Assembly (NCBI GenBank): GCA_902729315.2
Contig: LR746265.1
Span: 7,198,892-7,262,891, forward strand
Direction: 5' to 3'
Length of the DNA stretch: 64,000 bases
Source of the DNA: Spirodela intermedia
Lineage: Eukaryota; Streptophyta; Magnoliopsida; Alismatales; Araceae
The position numbers and the translations under genes were made by a program. Shown here piece after piece: positions 1-12,000 of the stretch. The notes below the pieces were generated by a model. The model saw only the letters and a program-made list of their open reading frames with translations, did not search any database and was not told the origin of the DNA. Within the stretch, counting starts at the first letter, position 1; the number at the start of each line of letters is the position of its first letter.

Positions 1-3000
1 GCTTCCTTCCCTGCGCTCAATGGAGGATAGAGGCGTCTATGCTCTGGTTATGTACAAGTAGGAGCATGGTTCTCTTTCCTACATAAATGGAAGATGTTGA
101 TGAAGTTGATGTTTGAGATGATTGTAATATTTATCACTTAATTTTAGTCAGGATCTTCATCAGTACTCTTGTTTTTCTTTGCCTATTTCTGACTATAACT
201 TTCATGAAGGTCCTAATCCATTTGATGTATTGCTCGGTATCTTCTTTCAGCATAGATCAATTCTTTGAATGTTTTGACGAAGTAAGAAGCTCCCGAGCTA
301 GTTTAGGCAACAGTGGGATATGGAACTGGACTTGTTCAGTTTTCAGTGCTATAACAGCTGCATCAAGCCTTGCTTCAGAATCAGTGTATCTTCCTTGCGG
401 TATGTTTGTATGACTAACTAATCTGTTATTTTCCGTGTATATGAAGAGCAGAAGTTGAAGTTTTTTCTCTTTGCGTACTCAGAAATGCTAACTGCTGATG
501 TGCTTGTCAAACATTTCATCATTCGTTACATACATGAAAAATGAGCCTATCTTATTACTCCAAGTCGTTGTTTGCAATGTTGAATATTCAAATTAAATTT
601 CCAAGGCTAAAGACTGTTTTATCTGACGTAGCATATTACTTCAGAAAAAGGGAAAGTCGAATTTGTTTTGACCCAAGTGGCCTGAAAACGTAAAAACATG
701 GACCACATAAAAGTGTTGAATTTTATCAACTTATCCGATTTTGGAGAACAAATTCGGTCTCTTTAAAGGCCTAAGTCCTGTAACATGAAGGATATAAATA
801 TTACGATTTTTCGTTCTCGTTGTGAGATTTCTGAGTGCTTGTGGATTCAAGGGACGTTACTTTGATCCTCATGGATTCAAGGATCGTCTAAACGAATCCT
901 TGAGGATGCAAAGATAGGAAAAATTCGTGTCTTATGGATTCAAGGCCCAATACTTCGTTCTTTACCCACTCCATATTTCGTGCCTAGTGGATTCAAGACC
1001 TGAAATTCTATTTTCTGCAACTTTTGCTGCATCATTAAGACATCAAGTCTGTTTCGGATTAGTGCAAGGCTATTTTAGAGCTGATATGATCACCAATAGC
1101 CTGACTGGGCTACCTCTGAAACTGACTGCTTCATCTCTGAAACTGACTGCTTCTACGAGTCATTATGTGACACATTTAAAATGATTGTGTTGGTAATTAG
1201 CCTGAGAAGTTTTTCTTAGGAAGTAAGGTCCTGGTTTCAAAACGCGTTGGTGCTCATAATTTAGGTGGAACATGGGTAACTTGTGATCACTTCGGGGGTT
1301 TGCCAGTAATAACTGGTGGTTTCCTTGTCACCAGAAGAAAGCTTTCTACAGGTAACAGGGGATGGCTGACAAGGAGAGAACACATTTTCAATGACGAAAA
1401 TTGAAAGCTTGATCATTGAAGTAAAATCTATTACTTGAGTCAAAGTAGAGGCCATTATCATTGAGTTCCAACAAAATCAAAGGTCAGATGTAAGTGAGGC
1501 TGATAGTTTTCATTATGTCAACTTGTAGCTTGGGATTGTAGAATTGGCAAGGGAGACAGTGGTAAGGTACCATGTTTCCCAGTGGATCTCCAAAGGAGCT
1601 CAGTTGCTCACAGGTTTTGAATACTCTGGGAATTAGATCTGTCGTTTACACTTGCTGATAAAGGATTATTCTTGAAGTATCAACAATCTTATGTTTCAAG
1701 TATGAAAGATGACTGTGGCAACCATAGTCAATTATGCTATTCATGGCGATGATTACACAATTCATCAAGGAGATTATTGATCCGGGAGGCAAATTGGAGA
1801 TGCATTATATTGATCGGATACATTATGCTTGATCCCAAGAATCTATAATTAGGAAGGAAAAGGCTGCCGTTATATATGAATTGAAGGTTGGATTTGTCGA
1901 ACTGATGAAGCCAATATCCAAGGCCTCAAAAATCTTCCTGTAGTTTTTGATATCTGAAATAAAATGAAGGAAACTGAGAAAACTGGAATTCTGATATATG
2001 GATACAATAATTCCTGCGGTTATCTCAGTCATAACTCAAATATTAAACAAAGTAAAGTGGTAGTATGCAAGACGTCCATTCATCTAGAGGTTCGTCTTTT
2101 GAATTTGAGTAAGATATGATACCACATTTTAAAATCTTGGGTAGACAATAAACTCCACATCTCACCAATAGTGAGGTTTATGCATATTTAAAATTTTAAA
2201 ATGTGGCATCATTTGTCACTCATTTAAAATTCCATGTCTGTATTTTTTCCACACTTTCTGCCTTGACTTTGGTATCTCTCTCTCTCTCTCTCTCTGTGGC
2301 TATCTATCTGTTTTCCCTCATTGCTAGATGCATTGAGGTTCATAGGCATTTAATACTCATGCTTACAATTCATAGAGACCAATGAAAACGTACACTATCA
2401 TGCACTATCTATGATCAAAGATTCTTGGATGCACAAGGATATTCAAACACGTACACACCAGACCTGCTCACAATACACCCATCCACGTGCTTACAATCCC
2501 ACGAATATACTCATCCACATTGGGAGAAATACAGATTGAGCACCTCTATCATGTACACGAGACGCACACAGCATGCAGACTCGTACAGACTGTTTGACAC
2601 TGATATATTACCACAATGTGAACACACATCCATACCCCAGGCCCCTCCCTCTCAATTCCTCTCACTCTCTCTGATTTACTTCTTTATAGGCTAGGGTTTT
2701 CCTGGACAGGTGACCTATGCTCTTTGTTTTCTTCCATCTCGTCCTTCTCACACCATTCACTCTTCTTTTCTCCTCTTCTTTTTTCTCTTCATAAAGTAGT
2801 GGGAAGGGCTAACCACATCTTCCTCTCCTTCCACTGGGTATCAGGATTAAGGTTTCTGAAATCTTTCTTCCTCTTCTGTTCTGACCACTCAATGAGAAGG
2901 GGTTGACGTCAAACCGGGATTTCTCCACTGCCCGCTCCTCTCTCATATTTGTCTGGGGTTACTGTCAATGTCATGGTTCTTTTGCTTTCCATCACTTTTA

Positions 3001-6000
3001 GTCTTCTCCTTTGACTCGTTACAATTGATTACAACCCGAGGGGATTGACTGTACCTTCCTCTTGCTACAGCGGCTAATAGCAGCAAGGGGAGGCTTTCCT
3101 CTTTTCCTCTTTTCCCTAATCTGGTTGGGCCTATTACTGTGGATAGTGAATTAGGCCATACTGCGAGTGACAGCGTACACCCCCCTCCCCCCTTTCCCTT
3201 TTTCCTCCTCTCCTCTGGCTTCAAATATTTTGATTGAACTCAATGAAGTTACCAATCAAATGCTGTTTCACCTTGCCTTTTGGTCATTCTATAAAGTTGG
3301 TTATCTTGCACTTGTTGTTGATACTTAGAATGGTTACATTTCTCCATAAGTTTGAACAATTTCGTTACACACTGTTTGTTTTTGACAGAGCAACAGTACA
3401 GTGAAACCAATTTGAAGGCTAAAGTTTCTGCATTTTCTATTATTGTTTCCTTTGATGACGAGCTGAGTTATTCTGATCATACAATGATGCATCGCCATAG
3501 ACAAATGGAAGGCCTGCATGGGACTACATATGAATCCTTATCAACCATTCTAATTCCCTCTGTACATCATGTTGAAATCAAGTGCCAAGACCTGCATCTT
3601 GCATTGCAGGTAATAATAACATGCATCCCTTTCTTCCTTTATCTTTTGAAGGTTCCTGTCTCTGTATGATATACCTTTCTCTTTAGTCTTCTGAACTTTA
3701 CTTAAAAACGAGTTAGTCTTGTTGTTGTGGACGTATTATTATGATGAATAATTTTGGACCTTTTTAAAAAAACGCAGATTTTCCTAGATGGTACAGAAGT
3801 GGAAGCAACAATTAGGGAAATTAAGATTGATGACACCCTTGATATTGGAAATGAGGCAGAGAGATTTTTGTCCGAGGTCAGTCGACTTCAAGCAGGAGTT
3901 CTAGGCACACTTCCGGCATGCCCTTTTTCTAATTATGAAATGAGTGCCAACTTTATTTATTCCCCTCCAGATACACAACCACGTGATGAGAATTTTATAG
4001 GGAACCGGTGTAAAATTATTCCCAAGGGATTGGTCAACGTTCAATTGCTAAAATCTTTTGGAGCTTGCCGCTTCAAATGTTCTCTCAGTTCCACCAGTCA
4101 AAATAAGCAGTCATCAGTGTTATCATCCTTCTCTGTATATCTACCACAGTTTACCCTATGGGTTGATTTCTCTTTGATAACTATGCTCCTGGCCCTTCTT
4201 GAGAAAGTTGGAAGTTCGTTGAAAGGCGGTGAAATAAAAGATTCTGCATCTGATAGTTTTGACCAAAAGCATAGTGCTTCTCAGGGTGGTGTACAAAGGG
4301 TTTCACCTGGAGGAAATCTTCGAGGGGATATTTTCCTTTCAAGAACCAGGATCGTATTGTGCTTTCCTTCTGAAAATCTTGGAGATATGAAGGGGCCATT
4401 CTGTTGGAGCAGATTTCTTGGTCTTGATTTTTCTTCATTACCCTATAGTGCTGATAAAGGTCCAGCAACAGGTCATGTTCAGAAACAAGGGTACCTGAAG
4501 GGTCGTTCCCATTCACCATCTAAAGTGCTGCATCTTCATAATGGATCCCTGGACGCATATTTAATCACTTCCTCAAGAAAGAATGTTTCGGATAACAAGG
4601 AAAGTCGTATATCACAGCCAGACTTTGTTTCCAGGATGATTTTGTCTACAACTGGGGGAATGGATGGTCAAAATCCTGGAATTACTATGCTTTGGCAGAA
4701 CGGTCCTGTAACTGGGCCTTGGTTGTCAAAAAGGGCATGGGATTTAGCTACCTTGCATGACCTAAGGAATAAGAGAAATGTAACTGGAAAAGGGGATGAG
4801 TTTTCATCCGTGAAAAGACCAGAAGATGAACGAGAGACGAGTGGTCAAGTGCGCCAAGAAATGATTCTCAGTTCTTCATTTCTCACACACATTCATCTTC
4901 CTCAGGTCTTGATTGATCTTACTAGTCATGAGTACAGGCTACTATATAGGCTTCTAAATGAAGTCAAGGATGGGTTGTCCTGTCTTCATTCCAAAAAAGA
5001 TGATTCTGTTGTTGATGAAGGTTTAAAGAAGGAAAAGACTTTCGAAATAGATGATCATGGGTCTCAAATGTCAGTGCTCCTGGAGTGTGATATGCTTGAT
5101 ATAAGGATCGCTTTAGATGATGTCTTGGAAATCAGTAATTCACTTCAGAAAGAATTACCTGGTTCATGGAATAGTCTGAAACTCGGAATCCAGAAATTTG
5201 AGTTGTTATCTGTGTCAAGTGTTGGAGGAATTATGAGTGACAATTTTTTATGGTTGAGCCATGGTGAGGGCGATTTGTGGGGTTCTATGGTTAAAATAGA
5301 TGATACATCGACCCAAGATTTTCTTCTTATAACTTGCAAGACCTCAGCAATGAAAAGGGGTGATGGAGAAGGCGGGAACATCTTATGGTCTGGAAGTGCA
5401 GGTACTTCAATTACACATGTGGCAAATCAAGAGCTTTCCCAAAGTTTCACATCTGTCAACATTCGATGTGCAACAATCAATGCACCTGGGGGCCGTTTGG
5501 ATTGGTTCAATGCCATGTGCTTATTTTTTAGTTTACCTCCTCATGAAGATGAAATGCTTAATAATACCTTAGAACATGATCTTCCTGAAGGTATTGGAAG
5601 ACGTAGGCAGCTGTTCTTTCTTGATTTGGTAGATATTGCTCTTAACTATGAGCCCCATATAAGATATTCAGGAACAAAAACTGTTGCTCCTGCTGCATGT
5701 AATAGCTATCATAAACCCAATGATGAGTCTATGGAGAAAAAAATGGCATGTCTTCTGGCTGCTGCTTCTTTAAGCCTTTACAGTCAGGCTATTGGAAATG
5801 CTACAAGCAGTGATTATAATATTCGGCTACAAGATATAGGGTTGCTTGTATGTGAGAAATCAGGGTCAAAAAATGAGACAGATGGTTACAGTGTCAATTA
5901 TCTTCTTGAAAGTAATTATGTTAAAATTGCCAAAGAAGCTCTAGTAAATGCTGTTTTGAGAACCAATTGTGAGAATGGCCTGCTGTGGGAGCTTGAATTT

Positions 6001-9000
6001 TCTGATTCGCATATTAGTATGGGTACCTGTTATGATACCACTTCAGGCCTTGTTAGGTTGGCTGCTCAACTTCAACAACTTTTTGCTCCTGATGTGGCTG
6101 ATGCGTTAGTGCATTTGCAGTCTAGGTGGGATTCTGTCAAACAAACAGGTGATGAAAATGGTGGAACTTCTGCAATGAATTGCAGCCCCAGTGTATTGGC
6201 TTCACATGAGAAACCATCAATAAATGGTGAAAACAGTGCACATACTGGAATTATGGATGGCATTCTTGACAATGCTTTCTGTTGGCAGGGAATCCAGACA
6301 CGTGAGGTTGATTCTTGTGGCATGCAATCTGATGCTTCGCAGATGCAAAAAGTCAGGTACAATCTGGATATCAGTAGCCTTGCAGCTGGTGATCTTTCCC
6401 TTCCAAATGTCTCTTTAAATGGAGCAAGTCGTAGATTTACAGAACCAAATGTGGGCTTGCCCCATGTAATTGAAAGCTACTACGCATCTGAGTTACAATC
6501 TGGCAGTTGGTCATCAAATGAAGCGCTCACTAGTCAAGTCAATATTTCAGCAAATAGAGATGCTGAACTGGGCAAGGGTAGATGGTTTAAGGAGACTCCC
6601 TTGATGATTGTTGAGGACCATATTTCAGATGGAACTAATGATATTGGAGGGAAACAATCTCACCAAGAAAATAAGATTCCATTTGCTGAAAATGCTCCTG
6701 AAACTTGCATGGCAAGGGGTAGGGTATTTGTAAAAAATATTGACGTGATATGGATAATGTATTCAGGATGTGACTGGCCCAAGGAACAAAAAGATTCTCA
6801 GTCTGGTTCGAATTCAGGTGAAAATGGAAGAGGTGAAAATGTATGTTTGGAACTGACTCTATCTGGGATAAATCTGCAATATGACATTTATCCGGACGGG
6901 GAATTATTTGTGTCCAAGCTTGCACTCTCTGTTAAGGACTTCTATCTCTATGACAGGAGCAGGAATGCCCCTTGGAAAATGGTAAGGTCATGTTAGTTAG
7001 TTGCCATTCATTTCTGCATCTGCCTATCGTAAATAAGTTTACCCATTTAATATTTGCAATATCGTTGATTTGAAAGGTACTAGGCTATTATAATTCTAAA
7101 GATCATCCTAGAGAATCCTCAGCTAAAGCCTTCAAGTTGGAATTGGAATCTGTAAAGCCTGATCCGTCAACACCTCTTGAGGAATACAGGTACATAGACG
7201 ATCTTTTTTCTTTCTTTTTTTTGGTTTGAGTGTTTCTTTAACACTTTTAGCCTATTGGGGATCTCATTTTTCAACTTCGTAGACTGAAAAATTCCTTTGG
7301 TAACAACTGTTTTAGGTTTAACATCTGGCTAAATCTCCTTGGATGACTCTTAATGTCATTAACTTCGTAATAGGAATTTATTTAAATGCCATTCGGGAAA
7401 CAGTCAGAAAAGTTGTGGAATTTCGGTGGCTGGAAACTGTCTTTCTCTGAGTGGATGGGACCATGTGTTCACTGAAATCTTAGACGAAAGATAATTACAT
7501 GTATAGTCTAACTCTAGAAAATTCTCGTGCAAAGAAAAGTTAGTAGGATTCACGAAGATGGTGAAGGCTATGCTGACCAAATAGTCATTCCAGAAGCAAG
7601 GAGTGTTATTCTTCTTTAGAAAAAATAATAAAATCCAAATTTGACAAAGGAATCCTTATCCCTAGGAGCATCTGAGAATAAATGGCCTAAGAACTCGTCC
7701 CCTCATGACTTATATGAAGCCTCATTCATCTCCGTAAAGTGAGGTAGGTAATCATCCTTTGGATGACTCCTATGTAAGATTCTCCTGTTAAAATCTTCCT
7801 TTTCAATATGAAGCTCTCGTGGCTTACGGCCAACTTCCAAATCACCTCAGTCCTGTTGACATGAAAAAACTTATTATCATGATGCTAAAGATGAGTCACT
7901 CAAAGAAAAGGTCTTTCATCCTCTGGTTTCGTTTGCCTGGTGACCCTGATCAGACTTAGCTGTTTTCTATTCTTGACCTTCCTGGAATGACCTTGTGTTT
8001 ACTTCATGGATGGAGAATGTCACCTCATTTTCATGTCCCTTCATTGCCTTAATCAATGATGGAGTTAATAGTTTTCACCACCATCTAGGAGATCCTCTTA
8101 ACATCAACATTCCCCTTAAGTTGTCGCCATCTCTTTGTGCCATCCAAATCAGAAATGTCTCTTATGTACTGCATACCACCACTCTTGTTTCCGTGAACTA
8201 AAAAAAAACACACTTTTTCCCTCTAAAAGCTCAAGTAATAGTTTTTTTCTTATGGTATACCTGACTGGGTAGTTCATGACTTCGAGAAATGACCTCCCAT
8301 GAACAGTGGCGACGCAAACCCTAGGAGATAGAATATGCGAAGGAAAAACTCACTCAGTGTTCAATAGTTGACTGTTATGTACCAGTACCAAGGCCACAAA
8401 ACGAGGAAACTACCTAACATCTAGGAAACCGAAAAAATAGGAAACAAACAAGTTATACTAGGAAACGGTTCAACTACATATAGGAAACAAACAACTACCC
8501 ATTTTGTTTATTGATCATTGCTTGTAGTTTCTCCCAAATGAGAAACACACTGTTCCAAATAATTATTCTTTGTTCATTCATGTTTAACGTTATAAATGTA
8601 TTAGCTTTTTACTTTATTTTCTACAAGACCATAAACCTTTCATTTAGCGCATATAATAGTTTAGAAAATAAATATTTCATTTCACATTCAATTGGTTTAC
8701 GAAGCATAATTTGTAATCGTCCAGAAAAGCATTATAATTGTTCTTTTATTCCTGCTTATTTGTAGTCACCTCTTCAGTTAATTTTGTATCTTATACCATT
8801 AATTGGATTCATATATACTGAAGTATGTCTGGATAGCATCAGAGTCGAGCTGTTATTTCAAAAAGTCTCTCAAATACGAATTTTTGCACCTTCTCAGGCT
8901 GCAGTTTAGTTTTCTACCCATGAGACTGCATCTTCATCAAGGCCAACTTGACTTCCTCGTGAATTTTTTTGCCAACGATTCTTCAAATAGTAATTTGGGT

Positions 9001-12000
9001 GCACCACAAACATCAATGAAAATGGACAGAAGTTTTGAAGGACAATTTGTTGCAGAAGAAGCATTGCTTCCATTCTTCCAGGCAAGTGCAGCTGAATGTT
9101 TCTTCTTAGTCTTCATCGTTTGAATTACATGTCATGTACATCGCCAAAGTACTTGATCCTATGGTTTATCTGAACTTCTATTTCTATTTCGTGTACCCGG
9201 TCCCAATCCTCTGACCACTTAATGGACGCAGGAAGTTATTATAAATATTCCTTGCTACATTGTGAGATGCCATTGTATTTTCTTTTCTGACATATTTTCT
9301 TAAATATCGTCTATTTTACTATTCACACTATGGCTTTAAGATAGTTATTTCAGATATCTCAACTGTAAGAATAATCATGTTATTTTTTTTCTTGTCCAGA
9401 AATTTGACATATACCCTGCAGTTCTTCGTGTGGATTATATTCCTCGTCATGTTGATATGGCAGCATTGCGAGGAGGGAACTATGTACAACTTATAAATCT
9501 TGTTCCGTGGAAGGTATCTTTGGAATTTTGAAAAATCATTGGTGTGCTTTTGTTCAACTTGTATTGATCTCTAAAGAACTTTTATCTTGATGATTTAAAT
9601 AACATTCATGCTGTTTGATTTTGTGCTTCATATTTGCTTTCCTGTGTCTTTATCTCTATATCTCTTCAAAGCATGCTTTCTTAGTCTGTGCTTGTGTACC
9701 TTTTCTAAGTGTATTCAGCATCTTCGTCAAATCAAAATTAAAACCTTTTCCTTTACCTTCTCACGTTTCCTTGTATTTTATTAGTTTGTGAGAGAGAACG
9801 GAGTTACTAATGGATACTTTTGTGTTTTTAGGGAATTGACATACAGTTGAAGCCAGTTCATGCTGTGGGTGTATATGGTTGGGGAAGTGTATGCGAAACA
9901 GTTATTGGGGAGTGGTTGGAAGATATTTCACAGAATCAGGTTTGGTGTTGTTATGCCGTGTTCTGCGATTTGATTTGATGAAGACTATTAATGATGTGCT
10001 GAAATATTTATTCCCCATGACGTGGATGTCATTCTACAGATTCATAAAGTTTTGAAGGGTCTTACGCCTGTGAGGTCATTGTTTGCTGTCAGTTCCGGTG
10101 CTGCAAAACTTGTTTCATTGCCGGTCAAAACCTACAAGAAGGATCATAGGTTGCTCAAGGGAATACAAAGAGGTAACTACAAAACTTTTTCTTGACTAAC
10201 TGCTTTCGTCATGCGATATTTTTTAACGGGGAAATCTTCACATTATTTTAGTTCTTCGAAAAGTTCATTTTTCTGTTAAACCCATTCGTAGTCATTCATG
10301 AACTATCAATGAACCTGCTTGAGGTTTGCAAGCCTGAAAGTCCTGTCCACACTTCTGAGGTGATATTTTTGTTAATACATATAATTGTTAATGTCTTGGA
10401 CTGGAAAACGCTTGAATTGGAAGCCAGAAGCATAAAGGTAAAATGACGAAGGCTTGCCAAAGAGATAGTCTGATTTTATCCCAAAAATCTTTGTCTATTC
10501 CAGAGTCTTTAATTTAGGCAGTTTACGAGGGAATTCCACAGAAGAGATAAACAGAGATCTTATTCCTAATTTTTTTTTTAGCTATTTGGATGTCAGAAAA
10601 TAAACTACTCTAAGCCATAAATATCTAGAAGACTACAATAGCCATGCTGAGAATGGCTAGTGAACAAAGAAAGACGTGAGTATTGTTTCCTGTCAATTCC
10701 CTCCAAATCAGTTGTTGACCTGGATTGTAGCCCAGAACTTTCTCCACATGTTTTAGGTATGGAAATCAGTAAGACTAGTTAGGTTCAACAACTGAACTAA
10801 AAAAGAACGTAATTAATCCTTTGCAGTATTCTCTTTCGTTTGGTAAACTGGAAATCAACTTTGAAGTGGCGTGTGGCTGTCACCCTCTGTAGAGAAAAAT
10901 CTCCAGGACGAAATTAGCTAGTTATATAAATGGTGAAAGGTGTTGGTCTTCTACGTGAAGTCAAGATCATAAGATACCAGACCCAAAAATGAGACAAATA
11001 GATGCATGAAAACACAAGAATATAACCTAATCTCCATTATGCATATAGTAGAGGTCGCATTTACAGGAGTTCGTGAAAATCGCTTGAAACTATTTAGAGG
11101 CCTGCAAAGTAGACCGGCAGGAGCTCATGTTTTAGATGTTGACGTCCTTTTCGTTGACATTTTTGAATGATTTAGGAAAAAGGTACAGAAATTTATTAGT
11201 ATGTTTAACATAAAATATAAGTATGCTATACCATTGTAGGATTTGGTAGAAATCATGGTGTTTTTCTGATGTTAGAGATCAGCGTTGACAAAATATCTTA
11301 TCAGTAGGTCACAGGGCTATACATGTGATTTTCTGACGGCTGAAGAATGATTTTCTGCACCCCTGCCCTCTCTATCTCTGCCTATACCTGTGATTTTCTT
11401 TTGCTCCGAACCTGCCTTGTCCTGTACCTTTGTCCTTGTAGCCTTTTGGTCCAACAAGTAGGATTATGTGATTCAAATGTCATTGGTGATGTAACGGGGT
11501 CGAAGTGTCTTTAGACAGGTTGTAGGCTATTCTGATTTTTTTTCTCATTGAATTGAAGGACTGACATATACTAGATAGTTAATTTTTTTTTCAGTTTCAT
11601 GAGAATTTTTCAAATGAATTATGCAAATCTACGTTAATGCCCTGTGGAGATGACTTCAGAGCTGAAATTTCGCTTATTCGATAATTTTCTTTATCCAGGA
11701 GCACTTGCGTTTCTTAGGAGCGTCTCCCTTGAAGCCATTGGCCTAGGTGTGCATCTAGCTGGCGGGGCACACGAGTTATTGCTTCAGACAGAAAATATCC
11801 TAGCCAGCGTTCAACCTTTGGCACCATCATCTCGAGATAGTGGGACTGGAAGTGTGAGGTGTAACCAGCCCAAAAATTCACAGCATGGAATTCAACAGGT
11901 AGCATTAGTACATAGGATTGCGTTATCTTTTGCATTTAAACCTAGTGTTGATTATGAAGCATTTGCATTCCCCTTCTTTGTGTACCTTTCTGAGAGATAG

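Larger units (their letters stand above)
400..3388 (+). other. Long ATG2 intron (3 kb) with mobile-element debris
   Basis: Non-coding interval between ATG2 exons 251-399 and 3389-3609. It holds an LTR-like fragment (about 640-1060), a 21-bp tandem duplication (1114-1155), a foldback element (2116-2212), a short (CT)n run near 2276-2295 and a pyrimidine-rich stretch at 2640-2900. The short open frames here have stops on both sides, match nothing I recognise and are not joined by splice sites to the gene. Confidence 0.75.
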
